From NCBI GenBank assembly GCA_020445255.1, contig JAGRGY010000016.1:223395-287394 (forward strand): DNA of 64,000 nucleotides, given 5' to 3'. The translations under genes and the position numbers were made by a program. The stretch comes from Gammaproteobacteria bacterium (GTDB taxonomy: Bacteria; Pseudomonadota; Gammaproteobacteria; Chromatiales; Chromatiaceae). The notes under the pieces were generated by a model. It was given only the letters and a program-made list of their open reading frames with translations, was not told the DNA's origin and made no database searches. Below, in pieces: positions 32,226-40,581 of this stretch (position 1 is its first letter; each line of letters starts with the position of its first letter).

Positions 32226-32532
32226 CGGCGGAATAATCATTCCCTTTGCGCGAAGTGCGCCACCGCTGGCGTCTGCTGACAACCTTTTTGTCGCTGGCCG
32301 CTGGCCGAAGTCTTGGGCAGCGTTGGTGTTACCGTACCACGTAGCATCGCACCTGCCCTGGGTAGCGGAACATGGCCGGTGCTTGGCGGCAGGCTGCGAT
32401 TGTGTCGCCGTCAGAATTGACTACGCTTTCCTTTTTTGCGCCGGACCGCGGTCCGGCTGTCGTCCCGCGTCACAGTTGCTCGACGAGGCGGGACAATCCC
32501 GATAATAGAGCGCATCAAGAGGTGGAACCAAG
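32226..32532 (+). other. 307-bp lysS-ppdK intergenic region
   Basis: No credible gene on either strand. It contains a perfect 18-bp palindrome (32440-32457). It also holds a small GGGA-CAA-TCCC inverted repeat (near 32490-32500) and a GATAAT hexamer at 32501-32506 that could be a -10, with TTGCTC as an ill-spaced -35 (19 bp). AGAGGTGG just before the ppdK GTG is a good ribosome site. Confidence 0.5.
32440..32457. promoter_or_regulatory. Perfect 18-bp palindrome upstream of ppdK
   Basis: GCCGGACCGCGGTCCGGC is fully self-complementary and lies 75 bp before the ppdK start, just upstream of the best -10 candidate. The T-run is before it, not after it, on the + strand, so it is not a rightward terminator. 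A dimeric regulator operator is possible; no regulator gene is adjacent. Confidence 0.4.
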
Positions 32533-35313
32533 GTGAGCCAGGATTCCGGTACGCACAAGTGGGTTTTCGCATTCTCGGAAGGTGACGGCCGCAACAAGCA
32601 GCTGCTCGGAGGCAAAGGTGCCAATCTGTGTGAAATGACGCAGATCGGTCTGAACGTTCCGCCTGGTTTCGTCATCTCGACCGAGGCCTGTCTGCATTAC
32701 CTCGATTCCGGAAGCAAAGACGTCCCGGCCGACATGATGGATCAGGTGCGCGAACACATGGCGCATGTCGAACAGTTGACGGGCAAGGGCTTCGGCGATC
32801 CGGAGAATCCGCTGTTGGTATCCGTGCGTAGCGGTTCGGCGATGTCGATGCCCGGCATGATGGACACGATCCTCAACCTCGGCTTGAACGCCGAGACGCT
32901 GCAGGGCGAGATCCGTCAGACCGGTGACGCGCGTTTCGGTTACGACGCCTACCGGCGCTTCATCCAGCTGTTCGGCAAGGTCGCGATGGGCGTGCCTGAC
33001 GAACTGTTCGACGAGCAGTTCGATGCGGTCAAGCAGGCCGCACATGTGAAGGAGGATGTCGGGTTGTCGGCGGATGATCTCAAGCAGGTCAGCGAGCGTT
33101 TTTTGAGGGTGTTCGAAGACCACACGGGTCGGCCGTTCCCGCAGGATCCGATGGAGCAGCTCGAAATCGCGATCAAGGCGGTTTTCGGTTCGTGGATGGG
33201 CAAACGCGCGGTCGACTACCGCCGGCAGTTCAAGATCACGCCGGACATGGCGAATGGCACTGCAGTCAACGTGTGCACCATGGTGTTCGGCAACCGTGGC
33301 AACGACTCGGCGACCGGCGTGGCGTTCACACGCAACCCGGGCACCGGCGAGGACAAGCTGTTTGGCGAGTACCTGGTCAACGCGCAGGGAGAAGACGTGG
33401 TCGCCGGCATCCGCACGCCCAAGCCCATTCACCAGCTGGCCGTCGAGATGCCGGAGATGGCGCGCCAGCTCAGCGAACTGCGCGATCGTCTCGAGGGTCA
33501 TTACAAGGAGGTGCAGGACTTCGAGTTCACGATCGAACGTGGTGTGTTGTATTGCCTGCAGACGCGCAATGGCAAGATGAACGCCGTCGCGATGGTGCGC
33601 ACCTCGGTCGAGATGGCAAAAGCCGAGCTGATCGGCAAAGAGCAGGCGCTGCTGCGGATCAATCCGGATCACCTCGAGCAGATGCTGTACCCGCGCCTGA
33701 GTCCCGCGTTCAAGGGCGAACCACTTGCGCAGGGGCTGCCGGCATCGCCCGGAGCAGCCTCCGGTCAGGCCGTGTTCGACGCCGATCGTGCCGAGGTCCA
33801 GGGCAAGGACATGGGGCGCCCCGTGATCCTGGTGCGCGAAGAGACCAAGCCCGAGGACATCCACGGCTTCTTTGCCGCGCAGGGCATACTGACCAGCCGC
33901 GGTGGCAAGACCTCGCACGCCGCCGTGGTCGCGCGCGGCATGGGCAAACCGTGCGTGGCAGGCGCCGAGGGTATCGTCGTCGACGTCCAGCGTCGCGAGG
34001 CCTACGTCGGCGGCCAGGTGATCAAGGAAGGCGACATGATCACGATCGACGGCTCGAGCGGCAACGTGTTCCTTGGCCGGGTGCCGATGGTCGAACCTGA
34101 CTTCACCGACGAGCTGAACCAGCTGCTGCAGTGGGCGGACGAGGTTGCGTTCCTGCGTGTAATGGCGAACGCGGATACGCCGCCGGATGCCGCGCGTGCG
34201 CTGCGCTTCGGTGCCAGGGGCATCGGTTTGTGCCGCACCGAACGCATGTTCAACGCGGTCGAGCGGCTGCCGGTCGTCATCGAGATGATCGTCGCCGAGA
34301 ACGAGGAACAGCGGCAGGCCGCACTCGACAAGCTGCTGCCGATGCAGCGCGGAGACTTCCGCGCGCTGTTCGAGACGATGGCGCCGTACCCGGTGACGAT
34401 TCGCCTGCTCGACCCGCCGATCCACGAGTTCCTGCCGAGTGAGCGCCAGTTGCAGGACGACATCGACCAGCTTGAACACCTGCGTGATTCGGTGCGCGGC
34501 CTGGAGGTGCTGGCCGGTTCGACGATGCTGCTCGACGGCGACAAGGCGGGCGAGAAGGTGCCGCTGATCGTGCGTCAGGATCTGGTCGAGGCGGCGCTGG
34601 CCAAAAAGGAGCAGATGCTGCGCAAGGTGCGTGCGCTGACCGAGGTAAACCCGATGCTCGGGCACCGCGGTGTACGCCTCGGGATCACGTTCCCCGAGAT
34701 CTACCGTATGCAGATCCGCGCGATACTCGAGGCCGAGGCGGAGTGCCTCGCCAAGGGTCTGGAAGTCCATCCACAGATGATGGTGCCGCAGGTCTGTACG
34801 GTCGAGGAGTTGCGCTGGATCCGCCAGTACGTCGACGAGATACGCGACGAGGTCGAGGCGCGCACCGGGCAGAAACTCAGCTGCCGCTTCGGCTCGATGA
34901 TCGAGGTCGTGCGCGCCTGCATGCGGGCAGAGAGTCTTGCCGCCGAGGCCGACTTCTTCTCGTTCGGTACGAACGACCTGACCCAGGCGACCTTCTCGTT
35001 CTCACGCGAGGACGCCGAGAACAAGTTCCTGCCGATGTACAACCAGAGCGGGATTCTGCACGACAATCCGTTCGAGGTGCTCGATGCCAAAGGTGTCGGC
35101 AAACTGATGGAGATCGCGGTGCAGTGGGGTCGTCAGGCCAAGCCGGATATGTCATTCGGGATCTGTGGCGAGCATGGCGGTCATCCGTCGTCGATCGCGT
35201 TCTGCCACAAGGCCGGCTTGCACTACGTGTCGTGTTCGGCGCCGCGGGTGCCCGTCGCCCGTCTGGCCGCGGCGCATGCCGCGCTGCAGGCCAACGTGAC
35301 GCTCGACCGTTGA
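32533..35313 (+). CDS. ppdK: Pyruvate, phosphate dikinase
   Basis: Interconverts pyruvate, ATP and phosphate with phosphoenolpyruvate, AMP and PPi, serving gluconeogenesis or PPi-dependent glycolysis. 926 residues. The N-terminal ATP-grasp domain carries LGGKGANLCEM and SVRSGSAMSMPGMMDTILNLG. The swivelling domain has catalytic His462 in GGKTSHAAVVARGMGKPCV. The C-terminal PEP-binding TIM barrel has catalytic Cys878 in GICGEHGGHPSS. The His462 motif TSHAA is the PPDK type, distinct from PEP synthase. No PDRP regulatory protein gene lies beside it. Confidence 0.97.
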   Translation: MSQDSGTHKWVFAFSEGDGRNKQLLGGKGANLCEMTQIGLNVPPGFVISTEACLHYLDSGSKDVPADMMDQVREHMAHVEQLTGKGFGDPENPLLVSVRSGSAMSMPGMMDTILNLGLNAETLQGEIRQTGDARFGYDAYRRFIQLFGKVAMGVPDELFDEQFDAVKQAAHVKEDVGLSADDLKQVSERFLRVFEDHTGRPFPQDPMEQLEIAIKAVFGSWMGKRAVDYRRQFKITPDMANGTAVNVCTMVFGNRGNDSATGVAFTRNPGTGEDKLFGEYLVNAQGEDVVAGIRTPKPIHQLAVEMPEMARQLSELRDRLEGHYKEVQDFEFTIERGVLYCLQTRNGKMNAVAMVRTSVEMAKAELIGKEQALLRINPDHLEQMLYPRLSPAFKGEPLAQGLPASPGAASGQAVFDADRAEVQGKDMGRPVILVREETKPEDIHGFFAAQGILTSRGGKTSHAAVVARGMGKPCVAGAEGIVVDVQRREAYVGGQVIKEGDMITIDGSSGNVFLGRVPMVEPDFTDELNQLLQWADEVAFLRVMANADTPPDAARALRFGARGIGLCRTERMFNAVERLPVVIEMIVAENEEQRQAALDKLLPMQRGDFRALFETMAPYPVTIRLLDPPIHEFLPSERQLQDDIDQLEHLRDSVRGLEVLAGSTMLLDGDKAGEKVPLIVRQDLVEAALAKKEQMLRKVRALTEVNPMLGHRGVRLGITFPEIYRMQIRAILEAEAECLAKGLEVHPQMMVPQVCTVEELRWIRQYVDEIRDEVEARTGQKLSCRFGSMIEVVRACMRAESLAAEADFFSFGTNDLTQATFSFSREDAENKFLPMYNQSGILHDNPFEVLDAKGVGKLMEIAVQWGRQAKPDMSFGICGEHGGHPSSIAFCHKAGLHYVSCSAPRVPVARLAAAHAALQANVTLDR

Positions 35314-35437
35314 GCTGACCCGTGCTGTTCGTCCACCGACGCGTCACAAGCGTCGATGGCGGGCGATGCGGCTGGCAACGACAATCGCACCGGCTCGCTG
35401 ATGTGGCCGGGTCGCGATTGCTGCCGCAGTGCGCGAA

Positions 35438-37333
35438 TCAGCTCGCTGTGAGGTGCCTGGTGCTCAGCGCGAACATCAGCAGCTGCCACATGACGACGCT
35501 GTTGTCGCGGCGGCCGCTGTCGTGCTGCGACAACAGCTGCTCGAGGTAGCGGGTGTCGAACAGCCCGCTGTCCGCGATCTCCTCGCTGAGCACCTCGCTG
35601 CGGTACTTCTCGCGCAACGGACCTCGGAACCACTGTGCAAGAGGAACCGAGAAACCCTGTTTCGGGCGGTACAGCACGTCATCCGGCAGCAGAGGGCGTA
35701 ACGCGCGCTTGAACAGGTGCTTGCCGTCACCGCCGTTGAGCTTCCAATCCGGCTTCAGCCCGGACATCCACTCGACCAGCACATGGTCGAGAAGCGGCAC
35801 GCGCACCTCGAGAGAGTGCGCCATGCTGGCTCGATCCACCTTGTGCAGGATACCCACCAGAAAGGTCTTCAGGTCGAGATACTGTACCAATGACAGCGGG
35901 TGGTCGCTCGGCGCGCACGCGGCGTGTTGGCGCAGCACGTCGACCGCGTTGTAGCCGTCGAGCTCGCGTCGAAGGCTTTCGCTGAAAAGTCGATCGCGCT
36001 GAGCATCGCGCATGCGCGACACGCTGTGGAACCATGCCCCGACACTGTCTCGGGCGAGTGATTCGAACGTGGTCTTGGCGCGCAGGAACCGCGGCGCCCA
36101 GTCGGCCTTGGGGTACAGTGCGCCGAGCGGTCCGAACACGGTGCGGCGCAGGCCCAGCGGCAGCAGGCCGCGCAGCCGTTCTTCGGCCATGTGCATTCGA
36201 TAGCGACGGTAGCCGGCCAGGTTTTCGTCCCCACCGTCGCCGGACAATGCGACCGTGACCCGCCGGCGCGCCGCCTCGCAGACGCGGTAGGTGGGCATCG
36301 CCGAGCTGTCGGCGAAGGGTTCGTCGTAGAGCCAGCCGAGCTTGTCGACCAGCGCGTGGTCGTCGCCCTGCACGGTGTCCAGGCGGTGGTCGGTGCCGTA
36401 GCGCTCGGCGACCATGCGGGCATAGTTCGACTCGTCGTACTCGGCGACATCGAAACCGATGGCGCAGGTCTTGACCGGTTGATCCACCAGTCCCGACATC
36501 AACGCGACGATGGCGCTGGAATCCACTCCGCCGGACAGAAAGGCGCCCAGCGGCACCTCGGCCACCAGGCGGATCTGCACGGCTTCGCGCAGGCGCTCGA
36601 TCAGCTCCAGTTCCGCCTCGTCCTGGCTGCGCACGCCGCAGTCCCGGAACGGGATGTCCCAATACTGGCTGGGGCGCGGCAGTGATTTTTGCCCCATCTC
36701 GATCAGCAGGGTGTGTCCCGGTGGCAGCTTCTTCACCGCGGTGAATATGCTGCGCGGTTCAGGGATGTATCCGTAGGCGAAGTAGTCTTCGATCGCGCGC
36801 GGATCACGTTCGCGCGCCAGCGACGGGTGTGGCAGCAGCGCCTTCAGTTCGGAGCCGAAAACGAAGTGGCCGTTGGGCAGCAGCGCATAGTAGAGAGGCT
36901 TGATCCCGAGGCGATCTCGAGCCAGGAACAGGCGGCGATGCGCCTGATCCCAGATGGCGAACGCAAACATACCGCGCAGACGTTCGACACAGGCCGCGCC
37001 CCACGCACGCCAAGCCTGCAGGATAACCTCGGTGTCGGAGTGGGTGCGGAAACGGAACCCCAGCTGTTCGAGCTCGCCCCTGAGTGCAACGAAGTTGTAG
37101 ATCTCGCCGTTGAACACGATGCAGCTCGTACCGTCGACGTCCGGCAACGGCTGCTGGCCGCTGGCGATGTCGATGATCGAGAGGCGGCGATGACCCAGCG
37201 CAAGGCCGGGTTCGCGGTGGTAGCCGGATTCATCAGGACCCCGATGCGTCAACGCGTCGGTCATGTGCGCGATCAGCTTGGCGTCGGGAACCTCGCGCCC
37301 CCGGGTGTCGAAGATGCCGGCTATGCCACACAT
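35438..37333 (-). CDS. XrtA/PEP-CTERM-type amidotransferase (asparagine synthase-like)
   Basis: 631 residues starting at ATG 37333 so that Cys2 of MCGIAGIFDTRG becomes the class II glutaminase nucleophile. An upstream in-frame ATG (37387) would bury that Cys and is rejected. The glutaminase domain (1-200) has SIIDIASGQQPLPD and VFNGEIYNF. The AsnB synthetase domain carries the PP-loop GAFLSGGVDSSAIVALMS. Together with the glycosyltransferase 4 nt upstream, this matches the exosortase A system-associated amidotransferase 1 family in exopolysaccharide loci. It probably amidates a sugar acid rather than aspartate; that is inferred from context. Confidence 0.88.
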   Translation of the reverse strand: MCGIAGIFDTRGREVPDAKLIAHMTDALTHRGPDESGYHREPGLALGHRRLSIIDIASGQQPLPDVDGTSCIVFNGEIYNFVALRGELEQLGFRFRTHSDTEVILQAWRAWGAACVERLRGMFAFAIWDQAHRRLFLARDRLGIKPLYYALLPNGHFVFGSELKALLPHPSLARERDPRAIEDYFAYGYIPEPRSIFTAVKKLPPGHTLLIEMGQKSLPRPSQYWDIPFRDCGVRSQDEAELELIERLREAVQIRLVAEVPLGAFLSGGVDSSAIVALMSGLVDQPVKTCAIGFDVAEYDESNYARMVAERYGTDHRLDTVQGDDHALVDKLGWLYDEPFADSSAMPTYRVCEAARRRVTVALSGDGGDENLAGYRRYRMHMAEERLRGLLPLGLRRTVFGPLGALYPKADWAPRFLRAKTTFESLARDSVGAWFHSVSRMRDAQRDRLFSESLRRELDGYNAVDVLRQHAACAPSDHPLSLVQYLDLKTFLVGILHKVDRASMAHSLEVRVPLLDHVLVEWMSGLKPDWKLNGGDGKHLFKRALRPLLPDDVLYRPKQGFSVPLAQWFRGPLREKYRSEVLSEEIADSGLFDTRYLEQLLSQHDSGRRDNSVVMWQLLMFALSTRHLTAS

Positions 37334-37337
37334 AGGT

Positions 37338-38513
37338 TCAGTGCGCGATCCCGCGCCTCCCGATGAGTTCGTCGTAGACACCGGCATACGCGGCGGTCAT
37401 TCGCTGCATGCTGAACAGCTGCTCGATGCGCTGCACCGCGGTCGCGCCATGCTGTCGGCGCAGTGCGGGGCTGTCGGCATAGATCGCCATGGCGGCTGCC
37501 AGGGCAACCGGATCTGCAGCCGGCACCAGTGTGCCGGTGCGGCCTTCGTCGACCAGTTCGGCATTGCCGCCCACGTTCGTGGCGACGACCGGCAGTCCAC
37601 AGGCCATGGCCTCGAGTATGGTATTGGAGATGCCCTCGGCAAGCGACGGCAGTACGAAGACGTCGAGACCCTGCATGATTTGCGCAACGTCGTCACGACT
37701 GCCGGGGAGCCAGGTGCGATCGGCCAGCCCGGCGGCGTCGAGTGCGGACGCAGCCTGTGCGCGCAGCGGTCCGTCGCCGACCAGCACCAGGCGCAGCCTC
37801 GCCGCGAGGTCGGGGCGATCGTGGCACAGCGTCGCGAACGCGCGGCAGAGGTTGAGCTGATCCTTGACGCCGTGCATGCGGCCGACGGTACCGAACACGA
37901 TGCTGTCCGCGGTGCGGATCGTGGGTGGAAGGGCATTCTGCCCGGTCGCATGGAACCGGGTCGTGTCGACGCCGTTGTAGATTCGCGTGACCTTGCGCGC
38001 GGCGATGCCGACCGCGCTGATCAGGTAACGCTCCAGTTCGCGCGACAGGGCGATGAACCGCTGCACCAGGGGCGCATGCAGACGACGCAGCAGGCGGTAG
38101 TTGCGGTTGCTTCCGTCCGGGTCGTTGACATCCCAGCCGTGTTCGCCGTGCACGCGGCAGGGCACTCGTGCCAGCCACGCCGGTATCTGCGCTTCGAGAC
38201 AGCCGATGTTGCGCGTATGGACCAGGGTTGGGCGGATGCGACGGAACAGGCGGAACAGCCGCAGCCATGTGGCGAAGTCCTGTCCGGGCCGTTTGTGCAT
38301 CTCATAAACGGATACATCGTCGCGTTGAATGCGGCTACGGAAGTCGGTCGCCTCCGACAGGCAGACGATCGCATGTCGATAGCTGTCCCGTGGCATCAGG
38401 TTGACCAGGTTCACGACGCCGTTCTCCAACCCGCCCACCTGCAGGCGATACAGTACATGAACGATCAAGGGACGTGGGTCGTCGCTGTCTGCTGCGGACG
38501 GCAAGGCAGGCAC
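37338..38513 (-). CDS. XrtA/PEP-CTERM-type GT4 glycosyltransferase (TIGR03088-like)
   Basis: A 391-residue retaining glycosyltransferase. The N-terminal Rossmann domain has VLYRLQVGGLENGVVNLVN and THVR-like VHTRNIGCLEAQIPAWLA. The donor-binding domain carries FGTVGRMHGVKDQLNLCRAF, LVGDGPLRAQ and FVLPSLAEGISNTILEAMA with the E-x7-E pattern. HGEHGWDVNDPDG is characteristic of the XrtA-associated TIGR03088 family. GTG start at 38513. It is followed after 4 nt by the amidotransferase, forming a two-gene unit. Confidence 0.86.
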   Translation of the reverse strand: MPALPSAADSDDPRPLIVHVLYRLQVGGLENGVVNLVNLMPRDSYRHAIVCLSEATDFRSRIQRDDVSVYEMHKRPGQDFATWLRLFRLFRRIRPTLVHTRNIGCLEAQIPAWLARVPCRVHGEHGWDVNDPDGSNRNYRLLRRLHAPLVQRFIALSRELERYLISAVGIAARKVTRIYNGVDTTRFHATGQNALPPTIRTADSIVFGTVGRMHGVKDQLNLCRAFATLCHDRPDLAARLRLVLVGDGPLRAQAASALDAAGLADRTWLPGSRDDVAQIMQGLDVFVLPSLAEGISNTILEAMACGLPVVATNVGGNAELVDEGRTGTLVPAADPVALAAAMAIYADSPALRRQHGATAVQRIEQLFSMQRMTAAYAGVYDELIGRRGIAH

Positions 38514-38545
38514 CCCGGTTGCTGGTGCGGATGGATTCGTGCGCG

Positions 38546-38574
38546 ATTATCGCAGGCGTGCGGATGCCGTGAAA
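38546..38574 (-). promoter_or_regulatory. Candidate promoter for the glycosyltransferase-amidotransferase unit
   Basis: On the minus strand TTTCAC (38574-38569), a 17-bp spacer and GATAAT (38551-38546) lie in the 67-bp gap after the HDOD gene. The -10 is good and the -35 poor, so this is tentative. Confidence 0.3.
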
Positions 38575-38580
38575 GGGCCG

Positions 38581-39423
38581 TCATCCCTCCAGCATCGTAC
38601 GCACCTCGGCGATCTCCTCGGCAGGACCTTCCATGTTGACGATCACGACCTCGGGTTCGACGCCGATCTTGGCGAACGCCGGGACGTTCGCCCAGTCACC
38701 TTCGATACCCGTCTTGGCGGCGACGTTCTGCACGCGGGCGACCAGTACGATATCGGCATAGGTGGGAAACGGCCCGGGATCGTAGCCGAGGTCCTGGCAC
38801 GCGGTCGGGATGTTGGCGAGCGACTCGGCGAAATTCCAGTGCTTGAGGATACGCTCGCCGATATCCGGCGCGAGCTCAGCGATCATGGTATCGATCATCT
38901 CGACGTCGGCATCGAAGCCGAAGCGTTCGTCGATCTTGGTCAGTATCGGCAGCGCACCGATGTTGTGGATCAATCCGCCCAGCAACGCCTGTTCGTTCTC
39001 GAGTTCAGGTACGCCACTGGCCAGTACGCGGCTGATCGCGGCGACCTGGAGGCTGTCGTCCCAGATCTGGCGGAACTGATGGTCGAGCGCATCCGATGTG
39101 GCCTGGAAGATCTGTTTCATCGCCAGGCTGACGACCAGGCTGCGCACCAATTTGAGGCCGAGCCGGGTCACCGCCTGCTGGATCGAGTCGATCTCGACGC
39201 GTCCGCGGTACAGCGGGCTGTTGGCGACCTGCAGCAGGCGCGCCGACAGGGCGGCGTCGTTGGCGACCATGCTTGCGATCGACGCGGAATCCGCGTTCTC
39301 GCTCTCGACCGCGTCGCGGACCTTGAGCGCCACCTCCGGCAGCGTCGGCAGCTGGATCTGATTGCTTTCGATTTCGTTGCGTATTTCGTCCGCGAGATCG
39401 TCGGCCTGGGCAGCGTTCAGCAT
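38581..39423 (-). CDS. HDOD domain protein
   Basis: A 280-residue protein made of a single HDOD domain (about 20-220). LPTLPEVALKVRDAVE, then ANDAALSARLLQVANSPLY and the helix pairs ending LGGLIHNIGALPIL are family landmarks. The true HD metal ligands are degenerate, as always in HDOD proteins, so catalytic phosphodiesterase activity is not expected. HDOD proteins act as adaptors in signalling, often linked to cyclic-di-GMP, motility or stress. There is no GGDEF, EAL or receiver domain here, and its partner is unknown. Confidence 0.88.
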   Translation of the reverse strand: MLNAAQADDLADEIRNEIESNQIQLPTLPEVALKVRDAVESENADSASIASMVANDAALSARLLQVANSPLYRGRVEIDSIQQAVTRLGLKLVRSLVVSLAMKQIFQATSDALDHQFRQIWDDSLQVAAISRVLASGVPELENEQALLGGLIHNIGALPILTKIDERFGFDADVEMIDTMIAELAPDIGERILKHWNFAESLANIPTACQDLGYDPGPFPTYADIVLVARVQNVAAKTGIEGDWANVPAFAKIGVEPEVVIVNMEGPAEEIAEVRTMLEG

Positions 39424-39491
39424 GGCTGGTATCCGTGTTCCTGCTTGGGTATCGAGTACTGCGGTACGCAGGGCGGAAACTTGAGTGTGGA

Positions 39492-40481
39492 TCAGGCGTC
39501 TTCGGTCGGAAAGGCGTAGGGCAGGCCGAGCAGCTGGACGGAAGGCCCAGCGGCGTCGCGCACGTGCACGTCACCGGCCTCGGCACTGCTGATCTGCAGC
39601 ACCACCAGCGCCTCGTAGCCACCGTCGGGGGATATCGCGGCGTCGACAACGCGACCGGCGCCCTGGCCCGACTCGCTGCTCGCTGAATAGAGTTCCGTGC
39701 CAGGCGCCGGAAACTCGTCGCCACCGATGCGGGCCCGGTACATGCGACGCTTCAGCTTTCCGAGGTACTGCATGCGCGCCACGACCTCCTGGCCCGTGTA
39801 GCAGCCCTTGGTAAAGCTGATTCCGCCGATAAGCTGCAGGTTGGTCATCTGTGGCACGAACGCCTCGGCCGTGTCATCGAGCACGGTCGGCACGCCGGCG
39901 CGTATGTCGAGCAGGGACCAAAACCCGGCCTCGGCCACCTGCGCGCGCTCCGCGGCACCGGACCACAGCGGGGTCAGCTGCGCGGCGGTACCCACGACCT
40001 CGAATCGCGGCCGGTCGCCGGGCAGACGCAGCACCGTGATCCCGTCGCGGGTCAGCGTCGCCTTGGGTGCGGTCGGCGCGAATGGCAGCAGGCTTTCGGC
40101 GCACTCTCCGGCGAGGCCGAAACGCGCCAGCGCATCGCTGACGTCGTCGAGTGTGACCGCCGCGCGCAGCACGAACATCTGCAGGCGCTTGAGGATCGCC
40201 GGCAGTCGCTCCCTGGGCAACTGCAGGTAGAGGTCGTCACCGCGTTGGAAGATCCAGAAGCTGCCGAGCATCCGGCCTTTCGGACTGCAATGGCTGCTGA
40301 GTTGCGCGAGTTCGCCCGTTACCTGGTTGACGTCGTTGGTGAGCTGACCCTGCAGGAAGCGGCGGCTGTCGGTGCCGCTGACGCGGATCAGGCCGAGGTG
40401 CGACAGATCGCACAATGCGCATGCCGGAGCGCCTCCCGTGTTGGGGGGGGTCGAAGAAACCGTTTCCTGCCAGCTGTTCAT
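39492..40481 (-). CDS. ygfZ: tRNA-modifying/iron-sulfur cluster repair protein YgfZ
   Basis: A 329-residue folate-binding GcvT-like protein that supports maturation or repair of certain Fe-S enzymes such as MiaB. The invariant motif KGCYTGQEVVARMQYLG includes the essential Cys227 (Cys228 in E. coli). The N-terminus carries the HLGLIRVSGTDSRRFLQGQLTND block. ATG 40481 is chosen because an in-frame upstream start would run through the divergent gap and add 60 dissimilar residues. GGAACGGA upstream serves as ribosome site. Confidence 0.93.
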   Translation of the reverse strand: MNSWQETVSSTPPNTGGAPACALCDLSHLGLIRVSGTDSRRFLQGQLTNDVNQVTGELAQLSSHCSPKGRMLGSFWIFQRGDDLYLQLPRERLPAILKRLQMFVLRAAVTLDDVSDALARFGLAGECAESLLPFAPTAPKATLTRDGITVLRLPGDRPRFEVVGTAAQLTPLWSGAAERAQVAEAGFWSLLDIRAGVPTVLDDTAEAFVPQMTNLQLIGGISFTKGCYTGQEVVARMQYLGKLKRRMYRARIGGDEFPAPGTELYSASSESGQGAGRVVDAAISPDGGYEALVVLQISSAEAGDVHVRDAAGPSVQLLGLPYAFPTEDA

Positions 40482-40581
40482 CGATTGCTGTCCGTTCCGT
40501 TGATTTGGTCGCCGGTGTATGAAAGGCGATATCATAAACGCTCGCCTCCCACGAAAGTTCGGTTTTGGCCAGGGATTTTGC

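Noticed and set aside
32417..32439. TTGACT as -35 of a ppdK promoter
   Set aside because: At 17 bp downstream the sequence is GCCGGA, the start of the palindrome, with no -10; GATAAT at 32501 is too far away.
32515..34770. 751-codon open frame antisense to ppdK
   Set aside because: It lies wholly over a clear ppdK gene; high GC leaves the opposite strand open. Composition is His/Arg/Leu-rich with no domain.
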